Positions 35,340 through 46,869 of a DNA stretch of 64,000 bases are shown here, piece by piece. Where the stretch lies: positions 124,001 through 188,000 of the forward strand of contig NADL03000522.1 of NCBI GenBank assembly GCA_002205965.3, read 5' to 3'. Below the pieces are notes generated by a model. That model did not search any database. It saw only the letters and a program-made list of their open reading frames with translations, and was not told where the DNA came from. Within the stretch, counting starts at the first letter, position 1. Every line of letters begins with the position of its first letter. The DNA comes from Kappaphycus alvarezii (Eukaryota; Rhodophyta; Florideophyceae; Gigartinales; Solieriaceae). The position numbers and the translations under genes are program-made.

Positions 35340-36600
35340 ACGATGTATGATGATCTATTGGAAATGCCGTAGCATGTTGCCCACAATCCGCGTGTCGACT
35401 ATCGGAAACGGATTGTGATAGTGAAAGATGCTTCCATTCCAGTGATTGATCCAGTTAACGAAACCCGTTTTGATGTGTCCAATTTGGGAGTGAAGAAATT
35501 TAGACGAATGCTGAGGCATGGGGGTGACTTCGAAGTATTTCAGTTACTTGAAGTTCACAGTATGAGAGGAGTGACAGATTCAAAGTTCGATCGAAGACTG
35601 AGTAGATTAATGGATAAGTTTAAAGAGGTCTTTTGGTATGAATTGCCAAGAGTACTTCCTCCGATTCGATCAGTTGATCATGATATCAAAGTGGAGGAAG
35701 GAGCAAAGGCACCTCATCGACCTTTATTCCAGTTGTCCCCATCCGAAATTAGGGCAGCAAAAGAGTACGGCAAGTCTCTTTTGAGGAAAGGGAAGATCAG
35801 GTCCAGTAAATCGTCATATGGAGCACCACTTTTCTTTGTGAAAGGAAAGGATGGAAGACTTAGAAGTGTTGTCGACTATAGCGCTTTGAATCGCATCACC
35901 AAAAAGAATAATGCTCCACTCCCTCGTTCTGATGAAATGTTCGATCGACTTGGAGATGCGAGATTTTTATCCAAGCTTGATCTGAAAACGGGATTCCATT
36001 AGATAAGGATGAAACCGAAGGACATTGAAAATACTGCGTTCAATAAAAAGTATGGGCAATTTGAATTTTTTGCTATGCTAATGGGACTTTGCAACGCTCC
36101 TGCTACGTTCCGAACTTTGATGAACCAGATCTTCTATGATTACATCGATGTCTTCTTGGTTGTCTATATGGATGATCTTCTTATATGCAGTAAGAATGAG
36201 GAAGAACATTACCAACATCTGGAAATTGTATTAAAGAGACTTAAGGATCACAAGCTCTACATCTCTCCAAAGAAATGCTCTTTCTTTCAGACTGAGCTGG
36301 AGTTTTTGGGTTTGATAGTCGGGAAGGACGGCATTCGTGTCAATCCTGAGAAGCCCGAAGTGCTGCAACCTTGGCCGAAACCTGAATCTCTAACTGAGTT
36401 GAGAAGTTTCTTAGGTCTTATACAGTTTTTCCGTAGGTTCATTCCGAAGTTCTCCTCAATTGCTGCACCTCTCAAAGATCTGAAAAAGAAAGGTCGAGGT
36501 ATAGGGAAATGGGATCAACAGTGTGATAAAGCTTTCCAGAAGCTAAAGGAAGCGATGAAATTGGCTCCAATCTTAGTTGCTCCTAATTGGAAAAAGCCAT
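35340..36600 (+). pseudogene. Ty3 #1 reverse transcriptase
   Basis: Contains the Ty3 RT blocks in order: IRSVDHDIKVEEGAKAPHRP, LLRKGKIRSSKSSYGAPLFF, RSVVDYSALNRIT, RFLSKLDLKTGFH, then TAG at 36,000 where the family has Gln of the HQIRM motif, then GQFEFFAMLMGLCNAPATF and the intact catalytic YMDD at 36,165-36,176. ELEFLGLIVGKDGIRVNPEK and the thumb region LRSFLGLIQFFRRFIPKFS follow. A one-base shift in a T-run near 36,600 ends the frame. Apart from these lesions the domain is complete. Confidence 0.9.
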
Positions 36601-36975
36601 TTTTGTGGTCATGTAGATGCTTCACAGCTTGCTGTCGGTGGAACTCTAACACAGTTGGATGAGAATGGAAGGGATCGTCTAATTTGTTTCTATTCAAAGA
36701 AACGTTCACCAACTGAGTCGGACTATACTGCAAATGACAGAGAGCTTCTGGATTTGATTAATTTTCTGGGAAGATTTAGGTGCTCTCTTGAAGGTTCTGA
36801 GCTTGAGATTTTCACAGACAACCAAGTGCTTAAGAGCTTCTTCACAAAACAGAAACTGAATCGGAAAGAAGCTCGTTGGTTGGAAACTCTCGGTAACTTC
36901 GGAATCTTTCCCATCACACTGAAGCCTGGAAGAATTCACGTCTTAGGAGACGCATTATTCCGAGCACCGCACGTG
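36577..36975 (+). pseudogene. Ty3 #1 RNase H
   Basis: Ty3-type RNase H next to RT. Acidic catalytic residues are visible in GHVDASQLAVGG, YTANDRELLDLI and LEIFTDNQVLKSFF. KPGRIHVLGDALFRAPHV corresponds to the usual 'NVVADALSR' end. It overlaps the RT frame by the frameshift described for the RT and would have degraded the RNA strand of the RNA:DNA hybrid. Confidence 0.85.
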
Positions 36976-38215
36976 GCGAGAGGAGATCGTGACGTCTCAG
37001 TGAATGACGTTGAAGTTCTCTACCTTGATGTTGATCAGATCATTCCTCGGTATGATGACGACCAGTTCTTTGGTCCAGTCGTAAAAGCCATGGAAGGTGA
37101 GTGGCTTGAGGATAAGGTTCAGAAGCAGAAACTTGAAATAATTCTGCCGATGTTCCGAAAAGATGGTTCGAGGCTGTTTTACAATGTAAAATTGTGCGTA
37201 CAAAGAAGGTCAGTTTCGGATATTTTGCAAATTTTTCACGACTCGAAAGTTGGTGGACATTTTAAATTTGCAAAGACATTGTCCAGATTGGATAACTTCC
37301 ATTGGAAACATAAGAGCCGGTATGTTCGAAAGTATTGTGAAGGATGTCTCACGTGTCAGAAGTATAAGGACTCTACTCAAAAAAATTTGACCGATCCAAT
37401 GTAACTGGAATTGCCTGACCGCAGATGGGGATCATTCGCTACAGATTTCATTGTGAGGCTACCCCTGACGAGGGGCGGTCATGATGCGATCACGACTTGG
37501 GTTGATCGACTTACTCGTCGAGCCTATTTTCTGAAATCTAGAACATCAGATACTTCTGAGGACACGGCTCGAGACTTCTTCGCGAACATCTTCAAGAACC
37601 ACGGGTTGCCGGATGATTTCACTTCAGATAGGGACAGAAAGTTCATTTCAAAGTTTTGGAAGACACTGATGAATCTTTGTGGGGTAAAATTAAGAATGTC
37701 TACAAGTAGACACCCAAAAACAAATGGTGCTTTCGAGATTATGAATAGGATGATTGAGAACTATCTCCGTTGCTATTGCTCGTGTCATCAGAATGACTGG
37801 GATGAACTGCTCCCTTCTGCAGAATTTGCGTACAACTCGGCTGTGAGCGATGATCTGGGTATGTCACCATTTGAGCTTGACTTAGGATGGACACCTAAAT
37901 CGCCATTGGACCTCTTGGCTAGCAGCAGCATACATCTTTAGAGTTTGGACGACTTTCGTGCCAAGCTCAAGGTTTCTCTGGAGGATGCGCAATTTGCCTA
38001 CAAAGTGGCAAAAGCTCGGCAAGCTGCATATGCTTCGAGGCGCTACAAGGTTCCAGATTATAAAGTCGGTTCAAAGCTATGGATCAATCGTTCGTTGTTT
38101 ACGGATGCTTATTTTGGGTCCCAGGATTCTAAAAAGCTTTGTACGCGCAGATATGGGCCATTTGCGGTGCTTTTCTGACATTTCGGCGTTCAGACTAGTG
38201 AAAGGATGTTAAAGT
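36976..38215 (+). pseudogene. Ty3 #1 integrase
   Basis: The HHCC zinc domain is seen as FHDSKVGGHFKFAKTLSRL to CEGCLTCQKYK (about 37,240-37,365). The DDE core has D in WGSFATDFIVRLPL, D in DDFTSDRDRKFIS and E in HPKTNGAFEIMNRM. Stops are TAA 37,402 and TAG 37,939, both one transition from Gln codons. SPFELDLGWTPKSPLDLL is a typical downstream block. A short C-terminal part (YKVGSKLWINRSLF, CTRRYGPFAVL) ends at a frameshift near 38,175. No clear chromodomain is seen. Confidence 0.88.
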
Positions 38216-38436
38216 TTCGAATCCTGTAGCGGGAGGGGTTTGGCTGGTGGGTTTACGAACGTAACGTTGAAATAGTCCGCGCCACCTGTAGCTCCTGCTG
38301 CGTTTAAGTCGGATCTTGTCCAGTGGAATGTTGAAGTTCGAGGCTCTGACGGGATGCCTTGCCGCGCTGGTGAAGCTCCTTCCTATAAGGGCAACATGGT
38401 TGTCGTGGCGGACAATACGCTCTCTTTTGATAGCGA
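38216..38436 (+). pseudogene. Possible Ty3 #1 C-terminal extension
   Basis: After the integrase, about 54 codons in one frame are open (APPVAPAAFKSDLVQWNVEV through EAPSYKGNMVVVADNTLSF) to TAG near 38,440. It is likely the tail of the polyprotein after a frameshift; no chromodomain aromatic cage is evident. Confidence 0.4.
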
Positions 38437-38609
38437 GTAGATTAAATTCTAATCCTAAGTTGACCGCTAGGTGAACATTTACACGTCCTTCTAGATAGGT
38501 ATACGCCTAGTGGATTCTCAACAAACGCGTATGAATTTCTTTGACACTACTATTGCAGACACTGGATTATGCTTTATCTTTAGACTCTGTTAGTGTAATT
38601 TTTTTGGTA

Positions 38610-39110
38610 GTGCAAGTGCTAAAAGCTCATCTAGCGGTTTACAGACATTACTTGAGTTCATTTTTCAACCTAGATCTTGACCATTACATTTATGCGCTGT
38701 ACAATGCTATAATTCTGAGCTGGTCTCATTCAGATCGGCCCATACAGATTTGGGGTCAACCTCTCACCATAGCCTAAGTGGCTTTTAGAAAATTCCCTCG
38801 ATAAATGGGGAGATTCAGTGACTTGGATCGAAATTTGCGCAAGCCCTTGTGTTGCTCCGCGTTCGGTCTGAGTAATGTCAATCATCACCTTCACCTCACT
38901 AAGCTCTCTCTTGGTCCTTTACACACACTCTATCCGTCTATTTCCTTCTGTCAATCGCTCGTTCTCTCTCTTTCTTTCGTTCTGACCATCACTTTATGGG
39001 TCTATGCCTCTGGCACTGGTCATAAATCTACCTCGCTAATTTACTCGCTTCGTCGCTATTCACCTCGAAGATACCCCACACTCCGGCTAAATAAAGAGAA
39101 AAACACTTCG
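38610..39110. repeat. Dispersed repeat, direct copy at 42,595-43,000
   Basis: 'ttcaacctagatcttgacc' followed by 'ttacatttatgc' and 'ctgtaca' occurs in both, then a matching 'gggagattcagt' block and a CT-rich stretch with 'actcgctcgctc'-like runs. It is about 400 bp long, same orientation, moderately diverged. It could be a solo LTR. It begins just after Ty3 #1, but no counterpart exists in that element's 5' region, so I do not assign it as its LTR. Confidence 0.65.
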
Positions 39111-39638
39111 CGGATAGTACCATATACTTAGAATAGAGACAAGAAGCGAGAAATTCTGCTTTTGGTTTTGCCTCTCTTCCAACATTCTATTTTGTGGCAT
39201 GTCTAAATTCATTCATCTCGGCACTACCTATCTCGGTTGTAGTCCGTCCCATCTTCGGTCTAAATCTCCTGGCCACAAATAGTCCATCATGCGGACAGAC
39301 TACTCGTTGCAACCTGGACCGTTCCTGTCTCAAATATCTAGGTTTCTCTCACAGCCTGTTGCTCGCTTCAACAGAGAGTTAAATTCTTCCGGCACCTTTA
39401 GTTCCTTTATTTCTCTATATTCTCTTCTCAGCCTCTGTATAGTCTCTCAATTCTGGTCCTCTTTTGTTCAATCGCCTTTCAGTCTTTTCTCGCAGAATCT
39501 AGATTCCCCTGGACGATCCTTTTATCTCGTTAATACGTTTGTTTTCTCTGTTCGGACTTACTACGCGAGTCACTAAGTACTTACCCCGAGGTTTCGCTTT
39601 ATCGATTACAACACCAACTAGTCGGATGGAGAAGGAGG

Positions 39639-39673
39639 TGACGTCTCTTTCACTGCATTAACTCCAGACGTCA
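39639..39673. repeat. Inverted CRE-like sites
   Basis: TGACGTCT and AGACGTCA, 8-bp inverted arms with a 19-nt spacer, each containing a TGACGTC core resembling ATF/CREB sites. The surrounding sequence has no assigned gene. Confidence 0.3.
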
Positions 39674-39679
39674 TCTATA

Positions 39680-42590
39680 TCACCCTTTATCGGGGAGGAA
39701 AATGTACTTCCTGCAGCAAATTCTAACCCTGCCAAAGAATATGCTTTCTACGGGACACCACAGAAGAAGCCTCTCAAAATTTTATCGAAGTACCTTATTG
39801 TGTCTTTCAATTTAATAAGCGAAAAGGACAGAATCTCCGTCATTACAAACCAAAAGCAAATATTCAAGGCATTTCACTCATTCCATCTACTCCAACCCCC
39901 GGTTCTTTTCCTTAGCCTCCTCTATCTACAGCTTCTTCCACTGATTTTTCTGTTGCTTCATCTTAAATCATTTCTGCCACTCTCTCGGTCGAGCCACCCC
40001 CTCCTAAATCCTCTCCCCTGCTCTCGCTCTCGACCTCGACCTTTGATCACTGTCCGTACCTCCACACAGGAGCCATATTTTCTTACTTGCAATCTCCGTG
40101 AGCTATAATTACCCGGCTGAAAGCAGATCGAGGAGCACAGAGGTGGTAAGAAGTGTCGAAGTTGCGTCCAAAGTAGAGCAGTCATCACCTTTGCTCTCTA
40201 TTAAAAAGCGTCCAAATCTCAAGAAAAACATTTCAAATAACGTTTTTATTTACTGTGATAAGTATTGTGGCAGCAGAATCTGTATCCCAAACTCGCTCCT
40301 GCAGGCCACTCAGCTTGAGATAACATGGAAATGAGCCGGAAAAGTGGTAAGATTTTTTTAGCTTCCAACCTATCTCTTGATAAATAATAATACAATTAAG
40401 TTTTCATCCTAGTTAATATATGCGAAATTAGAGTGTCTTAATGCGAAAATAACACTCAAGCCTCAGGAAAGATACAGTGCTTTGCGATTTCACCTCCGAT
40501 AATCGTATCCATGAAAAGAATCAAGCCATTCATCTAAACATCTGAAATCTAATTGTTTTTGTACTCCAAACAGTAATGAATCTCATATTCATCGCTAGTG
40601 ACTTAGTGATAGACTCAGGTTGTATATTTCATGTGACACATGATCTAACGGAATTGTTACTATGTCATTCCTCCTCATCCAATTCAACATTAGATTTGGA
40701 AGCAGATTAACAGACCCAATCAAAGGGTCAGTTTATGTAACTATAGCTCTGATAATGGGCGATAAATACCAAATGGCTAGCTATAATCTCAAGGATACCG
40801 TGCCTGAGAAAAATTTTGTTTCTCGAGGCATTTTTTATGAACCTTAAAACTAGTTCCCAAATCACTACAGTTCGAATTTTTCCAAAGAATCTCCGCAGTT
40901 GAATGAGTCCCTCACCTATAAAAATTAGAATTATACAGGTTATTTGATTATTTTAGCTTCACAGAATGAACAATACACGGAATCAATTCTTGCATGCGAC
41001 TTGACGCCCTGTTAAATACAGCCATGATGCTTCTGCAGTTTCTTCTCGCAGTTCATATCGAATTGAGAAAATGGAACCTGTTGACTTCCTTAAAACGTAA
41101 ATAATATTCCATTCATAGCACACACCATTCTTACCTCGACTAGTGTTACTCAATTTTACCAGGAGACTACTTCTGAAATTTTTGAATATTCGAAGCCCGA
41201 AATTAGGAAAGACCTTATAAGACAAAATGGAACATTCCACCTTTTTTAACGGAACAAACGGATAAAATCATTCTTTTGCAATACGAATATGGAGTAAAAT
41301 TGACTTTGTTCTTAAAGTCCTCATAGTCGCCAAATGTTTTAAAGAAGTTACAGTTTTCGAGTACAATGAAACTTGTGCCGCCTTTGTTTCGCTCACCACC
41401 CTACTTTTGTTTCTCTGTTTCATAATTGATATCTATTTAATGCTACCAAATGTACTTATTGACTTCTTTATGCAATGGAGACTTGGAGGAGATAATATTC
41501 ATGGAAATAACATCCGGATTTTGCGACTCATACAGGACTGATTTCGTATGGAGGCTTCAAAGTTCTCTATATGGGATTGATTAGACTCCAAAATAATAGT
41601 ATGTCAATCTACATTAGTCGCTGACAATGGACCTGCAATACACGAGCAACCCGCATGAGCTTTGTCCTATCGTTTGTATTAATGGCTCTTTGGTGTGGTA
41701 TCCATAATAATTTTTTACGTAGATGAATTCTTTGGGGGAAAATGTCGAGGAGCTCTGACAAAAATCACTATAAAGTTTGAAAGCCACTTTAAGATGTAGT
41801 TTTTTGGCACTTTCAAGGACTTTCTGAGGATCTATGTTGTTCGAAAAGCTGTAGATGAAAATGGGCCTCAAGTATTTAATATGTTCTCGACATGTCATTG
41901 GGTTTTAAGCTAAAAGGATTCCTCAGGGCTGAAAAAAGCCTCTGTAGAGCTACTGAGAAGCAGTAGAGCGGATTTATCGCTATCTTACGGGAATTTTACA
42001 TCTTTAACTTTTCTCAAAACCCTCTGCACTATAGCAATCGCCAGTAAAAAGTGACCCCGACTGTTCCGACTACCGCTAGACACGGAATTTTACTCTGAGT
42101 CACTTGTCCTTATAATTTCCGGAACGCCAATTTTATGTTGCTCCAGGATTTAAGGATTGGAAGCGGAGTAAAATTATTTCCTCATAGATTCCTGGAGGTC
42201 CCTGTTTGTTTAATTTCTTTTGTGAGATGCTGGGAGCAATTATTTCGACTTTAACGAAGATCGTCCTTAAAAAATTCACATAGACTACCCCTTGCCAGAA
42301 ATCAGTCTTTAATGATCGAAGCAGAAACATTGGAATTAGATATGAATTACTTCGATAGGATATGGATGTAAAGAATATCGAGTTTGCATTTCCGAACCAA
42401 TGGCAAATTCTCGTAGATTCCGAGGAAAGCATTGGTTCGAGTCAGATTCGTGAAGTTTCGAAGTCATTTGGTCTTTAGGATTTCAAGTTTGAGAAATTAT
42501 TGTTATTTCTATTTAAATCAATGGGGGTTCTTGTGGTCAGAACCGACTTTGAAGGGTCATTTAAGTTTCATTACTCTTTTGATGCCGGTT
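39680..42590. other. Intergenic DNA
   Basis: A short stretch at 39,700-39,830 reads AKEYAFYGTPQKKPLKILSK and looks like former coding DNA, but there is no start and no family. The rest is AT-rich with only chance-sized frames. Confidence 0.45.
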
Positions 42591-42594
42591 ATGA

Positions 42595-43000
42595 CAGCTC
42601 ACCTACCAGCTCATGTAAATTTTTTTGTTTTATTGTTCAACCTAGATCTTGACCGTTACATTTATGCACTGTACAGTACTAAAAGTTTGAGCTGATAACT
42701 TTTAGATCAGGTCAAATATTTCATAACAGCTGAAACAAGTTCAGCGATAGACTCCCTGCATGGAGTTTAGAATCTTCCTTCGATCGCTGGGAAGATTCAG
42801 TCAATTCACATCGAAGTCTATGCAAGTCCTGGAGTTTCTCAATGCTCCGTCCGAGTAAATTCAATACCTAACTTCACTTTTCCGAAGTCTCTCTCTTTTT
42901 CTCACCCATGTTCTCTCTCCACGTCTATCATTCTCTCATACTCGCTCGCTCGCTCCCTCACGTTCTTGTTTTGTTCATCAAATCAATACGACCCCAAAAT
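42595..43000. repeat. Second copy of the 38,610-39,110 repeat
   Basis: See the first copy. Here the shared core is 'ttcaacctagatcttgaccg' to 'ctgtacagtact', then 'ggaagattcagt' and a CT-rich tail. The flanks differ from the first copy, as expected for dispersed elements. Confidence 0.65.
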
Positions 43001-45950
43001 TTTGCAGCACTGTCAGTTAACGAACCTCGCTTAGCCATTACCAATAGTAAAGGCTTTTACATTGCATACGATGTATCTAATCTAACCTCCCATGATTCTT
43101 AATTAAGGGAAAATGAAACCGTTCTACATCCATATTTTTTGGTGTGTAGCTGCATTGATTTATGCGGTAGATTTTTTAATTTTTTTTGGTATAGCTTATT
43201 ACAGTAGCATGGAATTTTTCCAAAAATCTCTAAATAAGGAAGCACAGATAGTTGTACCCGAAGTAAATAACAAGAAGCAGCCGATTCGAAATCGGTTCCT
43301 CCAATAGCAGCAAGTGTTACAACTTGGAGTTCAAGCTCCAAAGCAAGGAACAGTTTTGTTTATAATACAATCAATGAATACTATTTGTTATTGGAAACCA
43401 GTTCAACGTAAATTTCATGGATCCGGGAGGGGGACTAAGTGCAGACTAGGAAAGCTATTGAGAGTACACTACTCTTTGTATTACTACACTTCACTGAAAA
43501 TAAATGTGTATACTGTATGGCAAGTAGTTAGTGAACCTTATGACTTTTGCCTTTTGTACTACTCTAGTAGAAGTAAAAAATTAAATACATAAAAAAAACC
43601 AGAGCCAAGCTAAAAAAATCAAAATTCAACAAAAATCTAAACATTGTACACTCCCTTAGTTTTCAGACTCATCGCTCTCCATTACTACTCCTAATAGCTT
43701 ACCGCTTCAAATGGCCACATTACCTCCGACATTGATGCTTTCCCTCATTGTCAGGGTCAGAACTGCACAATGGAGTCCATCCCCTCCACTTGACCTGAAA
43801 ATAATCTCGTTTGTCACCATTTGACCTCTCTAGTAAAAAATACCTCGTCCTGCTTTATCAGTCCTGTTATTCTCCATCATCGTTATTGGTACTTCAGGAG
43901 CATCACTTTCAGCTTTAGCGTCTGCTCAACCGTCCTTTTACGCTGATACCAAAGCATCCAGGTCGGACTCTTCTAATTTTTCTGAGTCGACCGTTATTCG
44001 GTGATTTATCCTTCAGTGGCGCTGTATAACACCCCTATTAGCACTAAAAGAAACAAAATTGCTTCTAGAACGGCATCATTTGACTAACATGTAGTTTTTT
44101 GATTTTCTCCGTAATTTTCGTCACTAAGTGCTTTATATCCACACGCATCTGACCCCTTCCTGCCTTTGTAAGCATCAATTCTCCTAGCTCACATACAATG
44201 CCAAATTTACGTAGCGAACTTTCAGAAGAATTAAAATTATTTCTCAATTACAATAGATCCAATTCCCCTGAAATAATGCCCAAAAGTCGCAGATGCACTC
44301 CTTTCCCTTCCCGTCCCATTCCGACCCTTCAACAATTCGGATAAATTTCCCTAACAATTTTACGTTTCCCTTGCTGCCTTCCTCTGTCTATTTTTTTTTA
44401 TTTTCCTTTGCGAAGTCACGAGTGGGCCGAAACAGCCAAAAATTGTACGTTGGACAAAACATGTCCAAAAATGGCTCCTTCTCCGCCCGCATGTTTGTCA
44501 TTGGAGTTGATATGGGAGCACTGGAGGATCCGGTTGGGATAATACAATCAAAATTAATATTAAAATTTTCTTAACCTCGCTTCTTACCAGAACGGATAAT
44601 GCATACAAAATGTCTGAAATATCACCACTGATGGTCTTTACTGCGGCTCGAGGAGCTTTACTATCCATTTTAGCTTCCACGAAGCAATTTTTCTGAATAG
44701 AACGATTGGCAAATATGTCGTTTCCATTTCAAGGTACGCTAGCTCGTTCAACAAGATCACCATCATCTCGTCGCTCAGAGCTACCAAGCTTCTTTCAAGA
44801 GACCACTCTAGCTTACTGGCGGTTCTCATGTTTCAACTCTTTTCCCTCTTCCTGGACGTTTGCAGACATTTATCGGTCCACAACTTTGATAGTGGATACT
44901 GTACATCACTAGCAGGTGACTGTGGTCTTCTGCCTACCGCATACAATTTTTCTATGTTGTATTTTGATACAACGTAGAAAAATTAAATGATTCTAAATCT
45001 TGAAAAAGATTTTTTTACGGTATAATAGTCCTCTCAGTAATAGATTATCTGGAAGCGTGCTCATTACTGGGAATTTTTTATTGAGCACGGTAGATCATTC
45101 CTAGGTTACTCTAACTTTCTACCCATCAGTAGCAAGTGATCCACCGTGATTTAGGTACAACGTTATAAAGGGTTTCAAAAATAAATTTCAATCAATCTGT
45201 ATGGAAAAAGCCGCTGTATCTATCGGTGGTGTCTTTTTTTACTATATATCGTGACTGTCACTACTTTCTCTCCATTTTCATCCATCTCCGTCCTCAAAAA
45301 AGGCTCAATGCAAGCGCAAAATTCCCTTTCCTTTCTTTCCCCTTCTTGATTCTGACCTGTTGCATATTGTCTAGGGTTCTGGACCGCAAAATAATTTTTC
45401 GGGCGGGAACTTTATATCAGCGGATTTGCTCCACATTTCTGTTTTTTTGATACAGTCTCGAATTACGTGTCATTTGCGGCTGAAGAATAAGGAAATTATC
45501 TGCGTATATGTGTATCCAGCTTCTGCATTTGGTACGTACTTGTCACTAGAACTCCCTTCCTGTTTCTGTCAAACGCTCTGGTTCATTGTGCTCGTTTTAA
45601 TCTCTTAAAATGGTTATTTACTTGTATCGAGGTAGCCATAGAGGACCCTTTTTGGAGCAGCAGAACATTAATTCGTCGCATATCGGTATCAAAAAAGTCA
45701 TGGAGGCAGACCGAAGTAGTTCACTGAGGGCAGAAACCGATTCTTACCTTTCATTCCAATTTATCTCGAAGAAGTTTTCCTGCAACGCACCAAGCTTTGC
45801 TTTGCTTCATACTGGCTTCCAACTCGTCATACTACTCATCTGCTATAGCGACATTATGCATGCGTTCCACTTTACCTAATAACCTTGCTCCGTATCTTTC
45901 GAACGCGCAAAAAAAGAAGAAGCCTCTAGTCCATACTTTGAATCCAAAAG
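43000..45950. other. Intergenic DNA with scattered coding-like scraps
   Basis: Mostly AT-rich. On the minus strand 44,540-44,790 reads as coding (RSIQKNCFVEAKM, SKAPRAAVKTISGDISDILY) and ends at a GGTAAGAAG donor-like site; a second block, 44,065-44,250, reads LRKFGIVCELGELML and ITEKIKKLHVSQ. They could be two exons of a small unrecognised gene or a decayed element. One in-frame stop lies in the first block. Confidence 0.3.
44945..44984. repeat. 18-bp hairpin
   Basis: AATTTTTCTATGTTGTAT, a 4-nt TTTG loop, then ATACAACGTAGAAAAATT. One G-T wobble, otherwise perfect. No gene nearby; it may be a miniature foldback element. Confidence 0.7.
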
Positions 45951-45959
45951 TACTCTTGC

Positions 45960-46865
45960 TATGAATAACATATGCGATGCCATCAAAAAATTATTCTTGA
46001 GCCCTGTTGAGGACAAAATAGTAGGTTTTTACCACTTCGGGGTGCCCGAGTCGGACCAAGTTGACCTCTCTGATCTTAACGAAATACTATCCCGCTTAGT
46101 ACCTATTTAGAGAAAAGTAAAGGCCCCGCTACAGTAGTTTCCATCTTATCCGCACAGACGAATTACTGCTTATGCAGTGGTGGCATCACAAGGCTAGACC
46201 ACAAACAACATACCGTTCGGATAAATGAAACAAGAAAAACACATAGAAGAATTGCCTTACCGGGTGATTGTTGCCTCTTTGCAATTCCGACACGGTCAAA
46301 TAAAACAAACATAACAAACGCATATGCCCATCCTATTGAGGTTCCTTTCTTCTTTGTCGATATTGGAAATTGGATGACTCAACAGTGAGTTATTCCGAAA
46401 CTCAGAAACCGACAATTATTTGAAGCGATCCCGTATATCTTGTGGGTAACAGGCGAAGGATAGCCCATGAACGCTTCTTCTTTTGAGATCACTGCAATAC
46501 ATAATTCATCCTCCGGCGCCATTCGACGAGTTATTTCATCTTATTTCTTTGCAGAATAGCAGAAAGTTGGCTGCAAAATTGTTGCAAACTTGTTGGTAAG
46601 CTGTACTGCTCCTTCATATCCCTTGGAACGCCGTATTATGTCGCAACTATTTCTTCTTTCATGCCAAGGTAATACTGACCGTCGTTTTCTGTTCCTTCCA
46701 CCTTTAGTTCCTCCTTTGAAACCTCACTGGCCTTTGCTTGAGAATTCGAAACGTCTATCGGCGACAATACATATTTTTCGGCATTCTCACGTAAGTTATA
46801 GTTTGTGCTCGCTCTTGCTCACTGAAGAGCAATCTTACTATTTATTGGCCAACGGGGCCTCTTGA
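45960..46865 (+). pseudogene. Decayed unrecognised coding frame, about 300 codons
   Basis: A first block starts at ATG 45,961 (MNNICDAIKKLFLSPVEDKI, then GVPESDQVDLSDLNEIL) and shifts frame near 46,100. One frame then continues to 46,865: LEKSKGPATVVSILSAQTNY, HPIEVPFFFVDIGNW, RQLFEAIPYILWVTGEG, SSSGAIRRVISSYFFAE, CTAPSYPLERRIMSQLF. It is broken by TGA at 46,386, TAG at 46,461 and TAG at 46,557. The amino-acid pattern is protein-like rather than AT-rich noise. I recognise no family. It may be a transposon gene or a dead host gene. Confidence 0.45.
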
Positions 46866-46869
46866 TAAG

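Larger units (their letters stand above)
33080..38440 (+). mobile_element. Broken Ty3/gypsy retrotransposon #1
   Basis: Order promoter/leader, gag, protease, reverse transcriptase, RNase H, integrase, as in Metaviridae-type elements. Gag has at least three frameshifts. The protease-RT part is one frame with stops at 35,337, 35,370 and 36,000. A +1 shift near 36,600 leads into RNase H-integrase, with stops at 37,402 and 37,939 and a shift near 38,175. All catalytic motifs of RT, RNase H and integrase remain visible, so decay is recent relative to element #2. A G-rich run GGGAGGGG at 38,230 could be a polypurine tract. No LTR pair was found. Confidence 0.85.

Noticed and set aside
33080..39110. 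LTR pair for Ty3 #1
   Set aside because: No sequence in the 5' leader region reappears downstream of the integrase, including the 38.6-kb repeat.
42932..42960. TCGC/CTCG-type microsatellite as a regulatory element
   Set aside because: Short low-complexity run within a CT-rich tract; nothing suggests function.
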